A model generated the notes under the pieces. It was not told where the DNA came from. It did no database searches and was given only the letters and a program-made list of their open reading frames with translations. A stretch of DNA of 64,000 nucleotides from NCBI GenBank assembly GCA_021464245.1, contig JADCRB010000026.1, positions 1,568,639-1,632,638 on the forward strand, written 5' to 3'. Below are positions 52,316 to 64,000 of the stretch, piece by piece (within the stretch, counting starts at the first letter, position 1; the number at the start of each line of letters is the position of its first letter). A program made the position numbers and the translations under genes. This DNA is from Carallia brachiata (Eukaryota; Streptophyta; Magnoliopsida; Malpighiales; Rhizophoraceae).

Positions 52316-53172
52316 ATGTTGAAGTCCTATTTAGGATTTCTCATTGTTTGCTTAGCTCCAACTTTTGTATTTGGGTTCTCAAAGAATCTTCCTACCACAA
52401 CCTTTCCACAATCATTTTATCCATCGTTCGGAAATGACCATGTGGTATCCCTTGATCCTGAAGGCAAATCAGTGAAAATCTCTCTTGATCAACGTTCAGG
52501 TGCGGGATTCAAATCCCAAAACAACTATTTCCATGGGTACTTTAGTGCTTCAATCAAGCTACCTAATAGTGTTTACTCTGCTGGAGTGGTGGTGGCCTTC
52601 TATTTATCAAACTCAGATGTCTATCCAAATTCCCATGACGAGCTCGATTTTGAGTTATTGGGACATAATACAAACGGAAATTGGATGATCCAAACCAACA
52701 TGTATGGCAATGGCAGTGTAAGTACGGGACGTGAAGAAAAATACAATTTTTGGTTTGACCCCGCCGAACGTCCTCACAATTACAGTATCCTCTGGACTCA
52801 AGATTGGATCGTGTTTTATGTGGATCATGTCCCTATTAGAGTGACCAAAAGAGTTGATGCCATGGCTGGTGAATTCCCATCTAAGCCTATGTCCTTGTTT
52901 GCCTCTATATGGGATGGGTCTCCTTGGGCAACAGACGGTGGCAAATATGGCATTGATTATAAATATGCCCCCTTCGATGCCATGTTTCGGATTTTATGCT
53001 CCATGGAACCGATTTGGATCTAAACTTCAAGGGTCTGAATATGAATGAAATGGCCGCTATGAAGCATTTCAGATCGAAATATATGAAATATTCTTACTGC
53101 TCAGATCGTGCCCGGTATCCAACTCCTTTACCCGAATGCCTAACCAATCCACAAGAGGCCCCGAAAGCCTGA
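52316..53172 (+). pseudogene. Xyloglucan endotransglucosylase/hydrolase-like gene, intronless, frameshifted
   Basis: XTH enzymes cut and rejoin xyloglucan in the cell wall. Residues 1-20 (MLKSYLGFLIVCLAPTFVFG) look like a signal peptide. The GH16 active site is present as HDELDFELLG at 107-116 (nucleophile Glu109, acid/base Glu113), with an N-glycosylation site NGS at 132-134, WFDP, and IWDGSPWATDGGKYGIDYKYAP. At 52988-52990 the frame breaks: TTTCGGATTTT reads on to a stop at 53021-53023. From GAT at 52990 another frame continues the family sequence (DFMLHGTDLDLNFKG, then FRSKYMKYSYC and PTPLPEC) to a TGA at 53170-53172. One missing base would explain it, giving about 285 residues. No intron interrupts it, although XTH genes normally have two or three, so it may be a retrocopy. 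The usual Cys after LHG is Thr. A functional gene with a base error remains possible. Confidence 0.8.
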
Positions 53173-54752
53173 TGGATTAATTCAATGTTAGCCAATTTCA
53201 TATTCCGGACAAGTCTTATTGCCATAAATAAAGATTTGGTCCATTAATCTTTATATATTTGCTATATTAAGCTCTCTTTCTATTTTACTCATCAATGTCT
53301 GCTAATGAGTTCAACTCGTGTACTAACCTAAATTTCTAACTGCATCCTTTAATTATATTATTTTTTTATATATATTTATGATGATCATTGAGCTCGTAGT
53401 AACTACTAATTACTATGATTAAACCCTTTCCCAGCAATAACATTCCAATTCAATTGCGGTTCTTGATTAACCCTAACTGTCTCACCCACATGAGGTTGTA
53501 CATATTTGAGTCTTTGACAAAATATTAGTCATATGGTCGTAATATACAGAGTTCAAAGAGAACAAAATTCATAACCAAAATAAAAGTGGCTTAGAACAGA
53601 TATACAGTGACTTAGGGTCCGTTTGTTTGCTGTAAAATAACTTACATTTGTAAAATATTTGCAGGGGAAAATATTTGCAGTAAAAATAATGATTTTTCTT
53701 TGTCACTTACTTATAGCACAGTTTGTGTTTTCCCTGAAAATAACTTTAGCTCTGCAAAAAGAGAAGTTATTTTACCTGAAAATCTAAAAATTTTCCCTAA
53801 ATTTTGCCTATGTAAAATATTTTCCGTGAAACAAACGTCGGAAAACCTGTAAAATTTTTTCCTGTAAAATTTTTTCCTGAAAACAAACACACCCTTAATT
53901 GAAGTTGAAATTCAACGATTCAGTCATGATGGATTGAGTAACCAATTTTGTGTTTGGTTGCCATTTTTAAATCTATTATAAGAATTGGATTTGTCGAAAC
54001 TCATTTTGTAATTTTTGGTTAAGGTTCTTGGACAAGAGAAGGTTTGTCATCCGATGGAAAATATTTTTCTAAAACATGGGGATACTTAGAGTTGTAGTAG
54101 GTAGAAAAGTTGCGATGACGAAAGGAAGAGTAAAACAGAGAAACCAAAGTCAAGAAAAAAAATTACCCTAAAATTAAAAGGAAACAAAAAAAAGAAAAAC
54201 TACAATTCACAATGTGCGAGAAATAGCCTTTTGTTTTCCGCTTTCTTTCTCTAAGAGAAATTTAGGAGTAATTTTTTTAAAAAAATTTTTATTTGTACTT
54301 ACGTTGCATAGATTTTAAACATTTGCTAGTAATATTTAACATGAATCAATCAAATATGTGATAGATGATAATAAGGGAAATAATTTCTAATTATAATAAT
54401 AATTATTATAGATAATGCGAGAATTTCCTTAAAAAAATTAGATATATCAACATTAATATAGTTTAAAGTCTAATATCATTGAAATTCGAAATTAATGTGA
54501 GATACTATTAAATTAAATTGTTTAAAAAAACCACAAATGTTGCTTATGTCACGGATTTCCACCAAAAGCAACATAAAATTGATCAATCAAACAGAGTGAA
54601 AAGATAATTGACAATCAGATAAACAAACGCACCAAATAGGCCTATTTGAACAGGTAAAAAACAAAAAAAAAAAAAAAAAGTTAAAGAGGAGGCCATCAAT
54701 GGAAATGCAAAACAACCCATGACAGAGGCATTAAGAAGAGGCTAAGTGGTTG
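53173..54752. other. Intergenic region downstream of the XTH-like gene
   Basis: AT-rich, containing the Tourist-like MITE at 53615-53894 and otherwise no recognisable feature. Confidence 0.5.
53615..53894. mobile_element. Tourist-like MITE (PIF/Harbinger type)
   Basis: The 280-bp element begins GGGTCCGTTTGTTTGC, and the reverse complement of its right end is GGGTGTGTTTGTTTTC. TTA stands directly outside both ends (53612-53614 and 53895-53897), the usual target duplication of PIF/Harbinger elements. The interior repeats TGTAAAAT and TTTTCCTG words and has no coding capacity. Confidence 0.8.
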
Positions 54753-55070
54753 TTACAATTTGAGAGACTGAAGTTGGGGGGTTGATGCTTCTACTTTGTT
54801 GACCGTCTCCTTTTGCTTCTTCCATCTTTCAATTTCCCTCTCTAGCAAGCCCTTGCTTTCTTGCTCCCCATCTTCTTTTCCCTTTGCCCGGACAAGCTTT
54901 CCTTTCTTGAAACTGTAACCCATGTTAAAACACATCTCTTCTCTGTCTCTCAAAATATTGACAATTTTTGTAAGAAGAGATAACGGGAGTTGTATCATCA
55001 GTATTAAAGGCATTGTTTGGTTTATATTCGATGAGGAAATTGCGGGGAATACAAGAAGTTTGATCAGCAA
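54753..55070 (-). CDS. Unrecognised small open frame, 105 codons
   Basis: I do not recognise this protein. The first half is hydrophobic (LILMIQLPLSLLTKI). The second half is charged and Lys/Glu-rich (KGLLEREIERWKKQKETVNK), ending QLQSLKL. Base composition is more balanced than the surrounding DNA, which is the only argument for coding. No splice partner, promoter or neighbour supports it. Confidence 0.15.
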   Translation of the reverse strand: MLIKLLVFPAISSSNINQTMPLILMIQLPLSLLTKIVNILRDREEMCFNMGYSFKKGKLVRAKGKEDGEQESKGLLEREIERWKKQKETVNKVEASTPQLQSLKL

Positions 55071-58000
55071 TCACTTAAAGGATAAGCAAGGTCACTGACA
55101 CACAAGTGCGCGAGAAACAACTTAAGCTAATGGGAGCCCAAATGTCACCATCTTAATGTGGACGTTGCTTTAATAGTTTTGATTATTGCCCATAAATTAC
55201 TAGAAAACTCCTCTTCATCCTTAGCCCTCCTTTTGATGGGGCCAATTTCTCGGACACTTCAGTTACCATGGCTATAGTGCACCTATCAAGATGCCTTTCT
55301 TTGGTTAATTTTTTTTCTTTTTAAATAGTCAGTTGATAATAAGTTATATAATGAGAATAATTAGTAAATTCCACAACTTTTTTTGAGGATTAAAATATAA
55401 AATTTTTAGAATAAATATTTAATTTTAATTATAAGAGAAGTGTCTTCATTTTAATATTAGGAAGTGCTTACTAACCACCAATAATTTACAATAATACTTA
55501 CATGTTACTCATTTACAAAAAAAAAATTCTAACAACAACTAATGGCATTGGAATTCTAAATATAACATAGTAAGAACTGACACTTTTAATTGTTGAGCAT
55601 GTGGATGAACTAGTTAGTATCTCTCATGGACATATACCTTTCTTTCATGAGAAAGATTAAGAAAAACAAGGCCCATATACAGTGATTCAGTATGCTTTTT
55701 AAAGTCCGATCTTTTTCAAGGCTTGGCCCATTAAATCTTTGGTCAGATGGCTTTGTGTGAGCTTAAAACCACGAAAGTGACCCATTAGACGTAGCTTACT
55801 GCCCACCAAGATGAGAGTTTAGAAATGAGACATGGTCCGAATCTCATACCCCACTAATAGAAATTATCCCCCCTAGGACAAAAAAAAAAAAAAAAAGAAA
55901 TTATCCCCCCTCCATTCTAGCTAAACACACAAAAAAGTACCGAAATATAATTATAATTTCACGAGCTGATAAGAGCTCACTTCACCTTGTATACACATCC
56001 ATATTCAGCCATTAAGTTTTCTGACTGCGTTTGGGCTGTACATGTCAACGGCCAACGCAAGTACTCAACTACTCATTAAAAAAAAAAAAAACAAAACAAA
56101 ACAAAATTTCTTACTGAAAATTTGTTATGATTTATAAGTACTCTGTGATTTTAGGATAAAAATACATTTTTTTGTCTCTAAATGTTTCAGAAAAAAAATA
56201 AAAAGATACAAAACATGATTTGACTTTTTAAATATACATATTTTTTGAATTATATCTACTTTATTTTTTTTTTATAAAATTAACTCTTTGTTTTTGTGCC
56301 GTCAATAGAATTGGACTTTTTTTCGTCAATACCCCTATTAAATGTGACACGTGGCATACCACATGTATCGTTAGAGGGCCCAATCATGCTAATTAAATTC
56401 AAAAATCAGTACTCACATTCAAAAATGAACATGATTATATTTAAATAACATTTTACAATGCGAGACGCATTTAACTACACATTAAAATAAAATGATTATT
56501 CCATTGAGACTACCAACGTTGAGGGTAATTTTAAAAAATAATAATAATAAAGTGGATGTAATTTAAAAAACATTACATACTTTGAGGGTCAAATCATGTT
56601 TTGTGCCTATAAAAAAACACATCATATTTTCAAACTTGTTATGAAGTTTGCTTGACTTGACCAAGCTGTTAAGCCTAGAAAGAAATTTGGCCTAAATAGG
56701 GTCTGCCCCAGCCTGGCCATTGCACATGTCTAGTTGTAACAAAAATCAAAATAAATCCTACTGTTGTATCCTGCTACGGGCTTCTAGTCCTAAATTGCCT
56801 TGTCTAGAATAAAACTACTGAATGAAGCTACAATTTGAGCTGGGCAAGAAATTGATCTCGTAGTTATCCGAAATATGAGAAAATAAAATCTTTTAGGTGG
56901 TGGTAAAAAAAAAAATCTAAGATTTTGGATTAATGTTTTAATTGTAAATTAAAAGTTGAAGGCAAACAAATTGGATGGGCATTGGCCTGCAATGGAGAAA
57001 AGAAAAAAAAATGTTACTAGTACTATGCATTTTATGAATTAAAATATGGCTCAGTAGGCAAATCTGCCGTCACATGCCAACTAAGGACCAATTGGTTCCT
57101 GTTTTTTCATTTTTCCCACAAAATTAAAAGACCAGTAGACGGCTCCTTCTTCACTTTGTTCCGTTGAGCTTTAAGATTCTAATGGCAGTTTGCCATAACA
57201 GGCAACATAAAATTAATTGAAAACAAAAGGGATCTTCGAAGTATAGTTGCAAGACTCATCATTGATCGTTTGACAGTCAGGTGTGAGGGGAAGAAAGAAG
57301 AGAAGTATTAATTTTTATGAGTGGATTTAGAATATATGTTATCAAACAGGCCGGCCAATTCATACCTTAGATGTGCAAAAACAAAAACAAAAAAAAAACA
57401 AAAACAAAAAAAAGGGGAATTCATATCCACCCTCTGTCTGGGTATCTATCTAACAGGACACTCAAGAATGCAATAAAGGAACGATACAATTGCAAAGCAG
57501 ACATATGCCCTGAGTACTCAACGTCATACTGGAATGTCTAAATTGTTAGATATTAACGTAGAAATATAAATATTTTCATTCCTACTTTTAAAATCAAGTA
57601 TTGATAATAAATTAACTATGAACTTTACAGTTTTTTTTTTTTGAACTATCATAATTTAATTTTTGTTTTCTATTATATCATGAATTTTGCTTTTGGTGTC
57701 AAATCTATCATGCTGTTTAATGGAGCCATCACGAAAATTTTTAACCTACTTGCGTGGCATGATAGCTTGGCATTGGAGGCCACGTGGCATGACATTTTGA
57801 CACCAAAAGATAAAAAAAAAAAAAGTGTTTTGATTTTCTTATTTTGTAAATTTTTTCATTTGCTTTTTTTTTTTTGGCTTATTTTGTTGTTATTTTTAAT
57901 TGTTAGTCTTCTTGATGGCCATATAACACGATACATAGTCTCTAACGACGCCTTGACTTGTCACAAGTGTTTTAGTGGTTTTTGTGATAGGTCTATTGTC

Positions 58001-58262
58001 CATATGATAAGATTCGGCACCAAATGTAAAGTTTATGATATAAGTGTAAAAAAAAATAAAGTTTATGCTAAATTTATAAGAGAAATTAGAACGTTCATGA
58101 TTTTTTTTATTAACCTTAAAATTAATTATTTCCACTACGTCGACACCATGCCACTAGCAAGTCATTGGAAGAATAAAAAATTTGAATGAATTAAAAAAGA
58201 ACAAAATATAAAGAATCTAAAAAAACAGAAAAAAAGCAAACAGAAGAAACCTTAAATCAATA
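55071..58262. other. Intergenic AT-rich DNA with inverted-repeat element
   Basis: Contains A-runs (about 55879-55896, 56078-56090) and the inverted-repeat element at 57610-58130. No gene supported. Confidence 0.5.
57610..58130. mobile_element. Inverted-repeat MITE-like element
   Basis: The left arm contains TATCATGAATTTTGCTTTTG and GTGTCAAATCTATCATG. The reverse complement of the right arm contains TATCATAAACTTTACATTTG and GTGCCGAATCTTATCATATG at matching spacing. Outer parts (ATGAACTTTACAG versus ATGAACGTTCTAA) are weaker. Borders and target duplication are not defined. The 182-codon frame spanning it is a by-product. Confidence 0.5.
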
Positions 58263-58772
58263 CTATTTTCTACAAGTGTTCCTCTGCGAAGCACGTTCAT
58301 GAGATCTTTGTTTCAATACTTCAAGTTGCTTCTCCCACAATGCCTTGGAAAATTTGTTTTTGCTCACAAACCCAAATGATCCTGAAGAGGAACTAACCAT
58401 CAAATCCAGTTCATAGTCGTACACTCGACGTGAAATTGGATCGGATAGCGTCTCATAAGCCTCCCGAAGCTCAACGAATCTCGTGGTGGACTCTTCTTTC
58501 AGGCATGGAGGGCAAACATCTGGGTGGTATATCAAAGCCATGCTTCGGTAGGCTTTCTTTATCTCATCAAACCCTACATTCCTGGACCCAAGTGACAGAA
58601 CTTCATAGAAATTGGTCTTCTTTCTTGGCATTGCCAACTCCTTGTTGGCTCTACAGGAAATGGCATTGAGATTATTGCAATGACAGGACTTTTGTCTTGG
58701 TGGTCTTGTTTTATGGAAGTTTGGAATCGTTTTCGCAATATTTTGATCTATGACCTGTAGGGACATTTCCAT
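58263..58772 (-). CDS. J-domain protein, DnaJ20-like (probably plastid)
   Basis: J-domain proteins stimulate the ATPase of Hsp70 partners; Arabidopsis J20 delivers inactive DXS enzyme to plastid Hsp70. The single exon encodes 169 residues from the ATG at 58772-58770 (MEMSLQVIDQ). The J domain spans about residues 54-120: NFYEVLSLGS, FDEIKKAYRSMALIYHPD with the HPD triad at 83-85, then FVELREAYETLSDPISRRVYD. The C-terminal WEKQLEVLKQRSHERASQR resembles the tail of J20. The N-terminal ~50 residues are basic and low in acid, consistent with a transit peptide though not proof. The frame stays open upstream to 59030, but that part includes a poly-Pro/Lys stretch encoded by a C-run, so the downstream start is preferred. 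Confidence 0.82.
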   Translation of the reverse strand: MEMSLQVIDQNIAKTIPNFHKTRPPRQKSCHCNNLNAISCRANKELAMPRKKTNFYEVLSLGSRNVGFDEIKKAYRSMALIYHPDVCPPCLKEESTTRFVELREAYETLSDPISRRVYDYELDLMVSSSSGSFGFVSKNKFSKALWEKQLEVLKQRSHERASQRNTCRK

Positions 58773-60549
58773 GTGATTTGAGTATTTGGAAGACAAACAC
58801 AAAGTTGAAGATTCAGTTTGAACAATTTGTGCTATTGGGTTCAGCCAGTAAAAAGGGGAAGAAGTGAAGGTCTTCAGCTCTATGCAAAATTGGTATTGCC
58901 CACCTTCTTTTATTACTGCTCGAACGCGGTATGAACATAGTTTGCGTCGCCTTATTGTTTTCTTTTTTTTGGGGTGGGTGGGGGGGGGGGAAGGGGAGAG
59001 GGTAAAAAATTTAAAAAAAACATCGATCATACAGTTTCATTAGAGAATATTGTGATTCTGTGTCATAAATGATATAAAAAAATTCAATAATTATTAAATA
59101 TATTAGATCAGGTGGTTATCATTAAATTTAGCCCCATCCGTTGATCTTCACGGCATTCTAACCTATAATTTCTGATGTGGATTTGAGCCACGTAACAATC
59201 ACACCACACAAGTGTTGGTTGTATCGACTTCTTTTTCTTTGTTGGTTTGTAAGTTTTAGACGGAGAAAGGGCAAAGCTTTTGAATGCAATTTTGGTAGAA
59301 CGTCCTTGTCTGTATATGTGTGTTTCGTGTTTCTTTGTAATCGTTAGTTTGAGTTGCTTTCTTGTTGGCTTATTGAGAATTCTTTGGATTCTCCAAGTGT
59401 GATTTAAATTTATTAACAAATATAATTGTCACAAATAGATTGTTTTCCTCACCTTTTCATATTTTTAGCAGACACCCGATTTTGTATTTCACAACTCTGA
59501 ACTCCACTTAAATTTCTTTTAACCTTGTTTTAATTAAATTTTATTTTTCTCCCTTCACATTTAGTATCGAGTTAACTTGATAGACCCAATACCAATTAGA
59601 GTGCAAGAATAGTGGCACAAATTTTTGCTAATGTAACCACAGATTAATAGTCAAGAATCCCATTAAACGCCGGTCTAAATCAAGGAAAATTAAAGTAAAA
59701 ACAATAATATTTGAGATTTACGCTTCAATTATTTAGTATATTATACTCGGGGACTTTCAAGGACTAGCAAATTAGTTGATAATTAAAGATTAGAAAGTAA
59801 GAGACTTTGCATAACGTGCAAAATCTATGTAATTAGTAGACTAAAACAAGTAAAGGATACTATTATTTATTTATTATCTTGAGTGTTCAGCTTTGTACTA
59901 GCTAGAGAAATAACCAATTATATTAGACAAAATATTAGTGCCTGTCGTTGAACATGGATTTGATTTCATACTTTCTTTTCATCACGTTTCATGAATAACA
60001 ATCACGGCTTGCGTACGGAAATGCTCTGTCTAATACAAGGTTTATATCTGGTTGTCAGATTATTTTGAAGGAGGTTCCACTAACACACCCACAAGCAAAT
60101 CTGATTGGATGTTGCTAAGACTTCTTGCACATGGCAGTGGCAAATCCAAAAATTAAAGTACGAGAAGGTAAATAAGTATTAGAAAATTATTTTTTTATTT
60201 TTTATAAACAGTAATATAAGTAAAAAAATAATTTTATTTTATTAATAAAGAGTAACTTACATAATAAATAATTTTACTTTAATATATATTAACCTTTCAA
60301 CTGAAATAAATAAAAGAGTAAAATATAAAATATAAAATTTAGTAAGAGTAGAACATAATTTTCGTAAAGATAATCGTATAAATTTAAGTTTTTCTACATT
60401 ATTTTTTTTAGTGAAAGCAATTGAGGGAAGATAAATATAAAATTGACTAAAGATAATATATTAAAATTAGTATAAATTATACTTATAATTAATATTTTTT
60501 TTGACGACATACTTATAATTAATATAAGTAAACAATGTTCCTCAGGGAA

Positions 60550-60702
60550 CATTCTAGTAGTTAAAGTTCAAGACTTATATTTTAGAGGTCTTGAGTTCAA
60601 ATTTTGAGAAGGAAGAAATGAAATTTATGGAAAAGAAGAGTTACCTCTATTATATAATTCACAGTCCAAGAAATCTCGTAATAAAAAAAAAAAAAAAAAA
60701 AG
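60550..60702 (+). mobile_element. tRNA-derived SINE-like fragment
   Basis: CTAGTAGTTAAAGTTCAAGA, then AGAGGTCTTGAGTTCAAAT (B-box-like), a body including ATTATATAATTCACAG, and an A-run at about 60682-60700. The B-box half resembles 23372-23605, though the body differs. Confidence 0.4.
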
Positions 60703-63700
60703 TGAGTAGAGAATTGCCCGACCTCGCATGAATGTCGATACGAGGGATTGCTCCAAATAGTTGGGTCGTATCCACCGTCAAGGAACTAAATTCGCTGATT
60801 GGCTGGCATCATTTACTCGCACGTAAAATCCGGGACTAACGTTTCTCTGACAATCGTCGACAGACTACATGGGCTTTTTAACGAAGATATTATTATGGTT
60901 CAAGCCCGAAGAAATGTAGTTGTTGGTTTTTGGTCCACCTTATTCACCAAAAAATAAAATAAAATAAAAAACAGCAAAATTCATAGTTCACTCATATAGA
61001 GTTGACCATCAGGCCGATTCGGCCCAAAACCAAACTAGACCTTGACACGGCAAAAATCAAAACTGGCTTTAACTGTGAGGCTAGGTTTGGTTCCGCAACC
61101 GTAACCGGCCAGGTGGGCAAGCTCATTAGGTTCAACCATTACAAAACCGTTGAACCGTCGATTGAATTGCTAGTGCCAACTATAGGTTAATCGTTGTTAA
61201 CAAAAGGTTCATTAAAAATAAATAAATAAATAAATAAATGATTTTTTGATTTCCTAAAATAAAACAAATAAAAATTTCCTTTACTCAATAAAACTTCGAA
61301 ATTTCAATTTTTTTAAGTGAAATAGGCAAAACAGGACTGAACCAAACTAAAACTAAATTAGAACCAGGCCAAAACTAGTAGTAGAACAAGAATGAGAACG
61401 AGAACCGACTGTTGAACTAGAATTGCCGGTTAAACGAATTGTAACTGAACCGCCCTTCTGTTCATTTAAAGTTCATCACACTAGTTTAGAACTATAATCC
61501 AACTAAAACTGACCCATGGCGAGGTCTAAACTCACGTCTAGTTGTATATTATTAATGACATGTAAATTTGTGCTCCATACTCACGTATAGTTCATCTTAA
61601 TTAGCTAATAGCATTTTGCTAAATATTCATGCTATAGTTGTGAATACCGATTTAGAAATAGTGAGATACATACTGCAGAGTCTCATACCATACCGTGTAT
61701 ATATAGCGAAATACTCGCATAGCATTGGAAAATTTGTATTTGCATATTTTTATATTTTCCATCGTTTCAGTGTGCATATACATCCTCAAAACTTAAATTC
61801 TTGAAGACCTATCCATTTTATCGGAAATCAAATAGTTGTTTATCGAATAAACATGCAGTAAAAGATATTTAAATTTTTGATTTTTTAAAATAGATCGGTA
61901 ATTTGTTGAATATAATAAAAAACTAGATTAAAAGAAAAACTCAGTTATCAAAGAATCAAGTCTTCTCCCCTTTCAAACCTAATTAGCGGGTTGTCGTAAA
62001 TCACCATCATCAAAATGTTTGGCCTCTAATAATATCTACTTAGACAACAATAAAGACAACTCTTTAGTCAAAAAGATAGATAGGAGAGCAAACTTAAAGA
62101 GAGTTTACTAACTTTAAATATATGTAAAATTGTATGTTAGACAGGTCATACGAGGTCCTATTTATGAAGAACTTTAGCTCCGTAAAACCTAATGTAAATT
62201 ACTTATAAATTATATTTTAGTACCTAAAAATTCAAATATTATAAATTTAATCCAAAATGTCTTTCAAACTTTTCAATAAAATCTTTCAATTATATAAATC
62301 CAACTTTATCTCCTTTGATGCCACTTACAAATTTTTCTAATGTGTGTGACCCATTAGGATCTTAATATGTTGTTAATAAATATATAACATAATTTCAGAG
62401 AATTACATAAATTAAACTATTTGAATTTATTATTAATCTTCTAATTAATTAATTTATATCCATAGATTAAAATTGACTCTAGCAATAACAACCCAAATAT
62501 CCAGATTATAGTTTGACAAATCCCTTCAGTACACAATCAATTGGTGTACTTCAATCATTTCGTCATACTAATTTTCTAATTAGATATGAAGTATGAAATT
62601 AGTAGAAAATTAGTATCTACTCTATATTTTCTAATTATTCTTAAATATTAATACAATTATTCATTTTATGAATAAGATCATAATTTCTTATAATCGCCAT
62701 TTCACCTTGCGCAAGGATTTAGGGTAACAAATATTTTGTTGATCACTCAACTAATTTTCATATAGTTCATGATATGTCTAATGTACACCCCTACAAGCAA
62801 TCTTTAATAGGACAACTCAGAAATAAAATCAAAGCATGTTAATTCCTGTATGAGATACCTTAATGATTTTAAGTCTAAAAATCACTTACACAACCGTTAC
62901 ATAAGAAAATTTTTAGATACATGAGTAATGTTATAGCATATCAATTCAATAAATTTGTTCATTTAACAAGTATTAACATGTTTGTTTAAGTATCTCTGTG
63001 CATCAGTCTATAAGATCTACTACTTTCTTTACAAGAAAGAAACATAACTTGTGTTAGTTTCACAGCTTCATCAATATCTCGTTTCAATAGAGAATCAATT
63101 AGGAATATTTAAAAATAATACTTTGATACAATATGTATCTTATAATTATGATGAGTATAATTATGATCTTAACATAGTTACTTTTTAATATTTTATCTAT
63201 AGAATTTATTGATTATCATACAATCTATATAAATATATTGAAGATAAAAAATACCTTTTATTAATAATTGCTTGTATAACATATCAAATATATCTATAAA
63301 AATTAACCAACCTATCGACTATTAGCCATACAGTAACAAGTCTCTCCTCTATTGATAATTCGATGTTATTTAAATCCACGCATTAAATGAGAACTTATGT
63401 GTTGTTGCATGAATGTTGGATCACGCTGATCATTGGGACATGAGAATAATATTGTCTAAGGAACAATTATCTTCTTTATTCGACATTACATGCTAATTGA
63501 TGGTTAATTTCCCCATGTTTTTGTTTATTTGAGGCATTACAGCGTCTTCTTATATTTTTTTGACTTAAAAATTTCAGCCTTTTTCTGTTTTGTTAAGAAA
63601 AGTCAAAAGATCAGGAAATACGAATATAATAACTAAGACTCAAACATCAAACTAAAAGGATGCAATAGAATATTTCAATTAATTGTACTATAAGCACAAA

Positions 63701-63960
63701 ACTTTCAGCCTCTTTTTGAGTGAAGTGGACTTAAAGAGGCAAAAAAAGATTGTTCATCTGTCAAAATTTCTTTCACGTAAGTTTTAGGAGTATTTTGATC
63801 AGTTTGGTAAGAATTTTTTTGGTCAAAAGTTTGGTAAGATTTGAGATTCGGGTTATTGCTAAAAAAGTTGCGTTTCGGGTTAAGGAGAAAATTACTGATA
63901 AGCAAAGTCTTGAGAATTCTCTCAGCTTTAGAAATATATAATATTTAGAAATACATAATA

Positions 63961-63987
63961 TATAGATATAGATATAGATATAGATAT
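63961..63987 (+). repeat. (ATAGAT)n microsatellite
   Basis: About four and a half direct copies of the hexamer ATAGAT near the right edge of the window. Confidence 0.85.
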
Positions 63988-64000
63988 AATAACATTTTTG

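Larger units (their letters stand above)
58773..64000. other. Gene-poor AT-rich right end of the window
   Basis: Visible items: a G-rich run at about 58971-58999 upstream of the DnaJ gene; a SINE-like B-box fragment with A-run at 60550-60702; a GGTT/AACCGG-rich unclassified repeat at about 61000-61530; a long AT-rich stretch with no recognisable gene; and a hexamer microsatellite (ATAGAT)n at about 63961-63987. Short open frames here have no coding character. Some of 62100-63500 may be old retroelement sequence, but I could not identify a domain or LTR. Confidence 0.45.

Noticed and set aside
57641..58189. 182-codon plus-strand ORF
   Set aside because: It spans an inverted-repeat MITE-like element, its composition is low-complexity Phe/Ile/Lys, and it resembles no protein family.
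58773..59030. N-terminal extension of the DnaJ ORF
   Set aside because: The extra residues include a Pro/Lys stretch from a homopolymer C-run, and the MEMSLQ start gives a protein nearer the usual size.
59108..59419. Minus-strand 103-codon ORF
   Set aside because: No homology recognised, AT-rich composition equal to the surroundings, and no splice or promoter support.

Overview
The window reads as nuclear DNA of a flowering plant, most likely a woody core eudicot (rosid). Every recognisable gene except two is broken by GT-AG introns. The families are plant ones: cellulose synthase-microtubule linker, MIKC*-type MADS box, plastid prephenate aminotransferase, NEN exonuclease, xyloglucan endotransglucosylase. 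Spacers are AT-rich and full of small transposons, SINEs and microsatellites. The CSI1 protein looks closest to Sapindales sequences as I remember them; that is an inference only. No CRISPR array, operon, rRNA gene or intact tRNA gene was seen.

Layout: (1) 1-546, last exon of a short-chain dehydrogenase/reductase that begins outside the window. (2) 1408-6991, minus strand, TSR3 (18S rRNA acp-transferase), ten coding exons. (3) 8982-13678, plus strand, MIC60 (mitochondrial inner-membrane organiser), twelve exons, divergent from TSR3 across a shared upstream region. (4) 13.7-24 kb, a repeat-rich desert holding a duplicated MIC60 3' flank with an insertion in one copy, and a MITE with a perfect 9-bp target duplication nested in a larger inverted-repeat element. 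(5) 24510-33690, plus, CSI1/POM2, about 2,154 residues. (6) 35468-39981, plus, a MIKC* MADS-box gene of the AGL66/AGL104 type. (7) 43020-47059, plus, prephenate/aspartate aminotransferase. (8) 48573-49989, plus, a NEN4-like DEDDh exonuclease. (9) 52316-53172, plus, an intronless XTH-like gene with a frameshift. (10) 58263-58772, minus, a DnaJ20-like J-domain protein. The rest, up to 64000, is non-coding and repeat-rich.

The genes do not form a pathway; they are an ordinary plant gene neighbourhood. As I recall the Arabidopsis locus numbers, several homologues lie in two related segments (about AT2G22 and AT4G39), so the window may keep an ancestral gene order.

The most useful observations are local lesions in otherwise intact genes. 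CSI1, the MADS gene and the XTH each appear to lack a single base, and one TSR3 intron has GA instead of GT at its donor. These could be real alleles or base-level sequence errors, and they decide whether the genes are read as functional. I found no convincing undescribed biological system.
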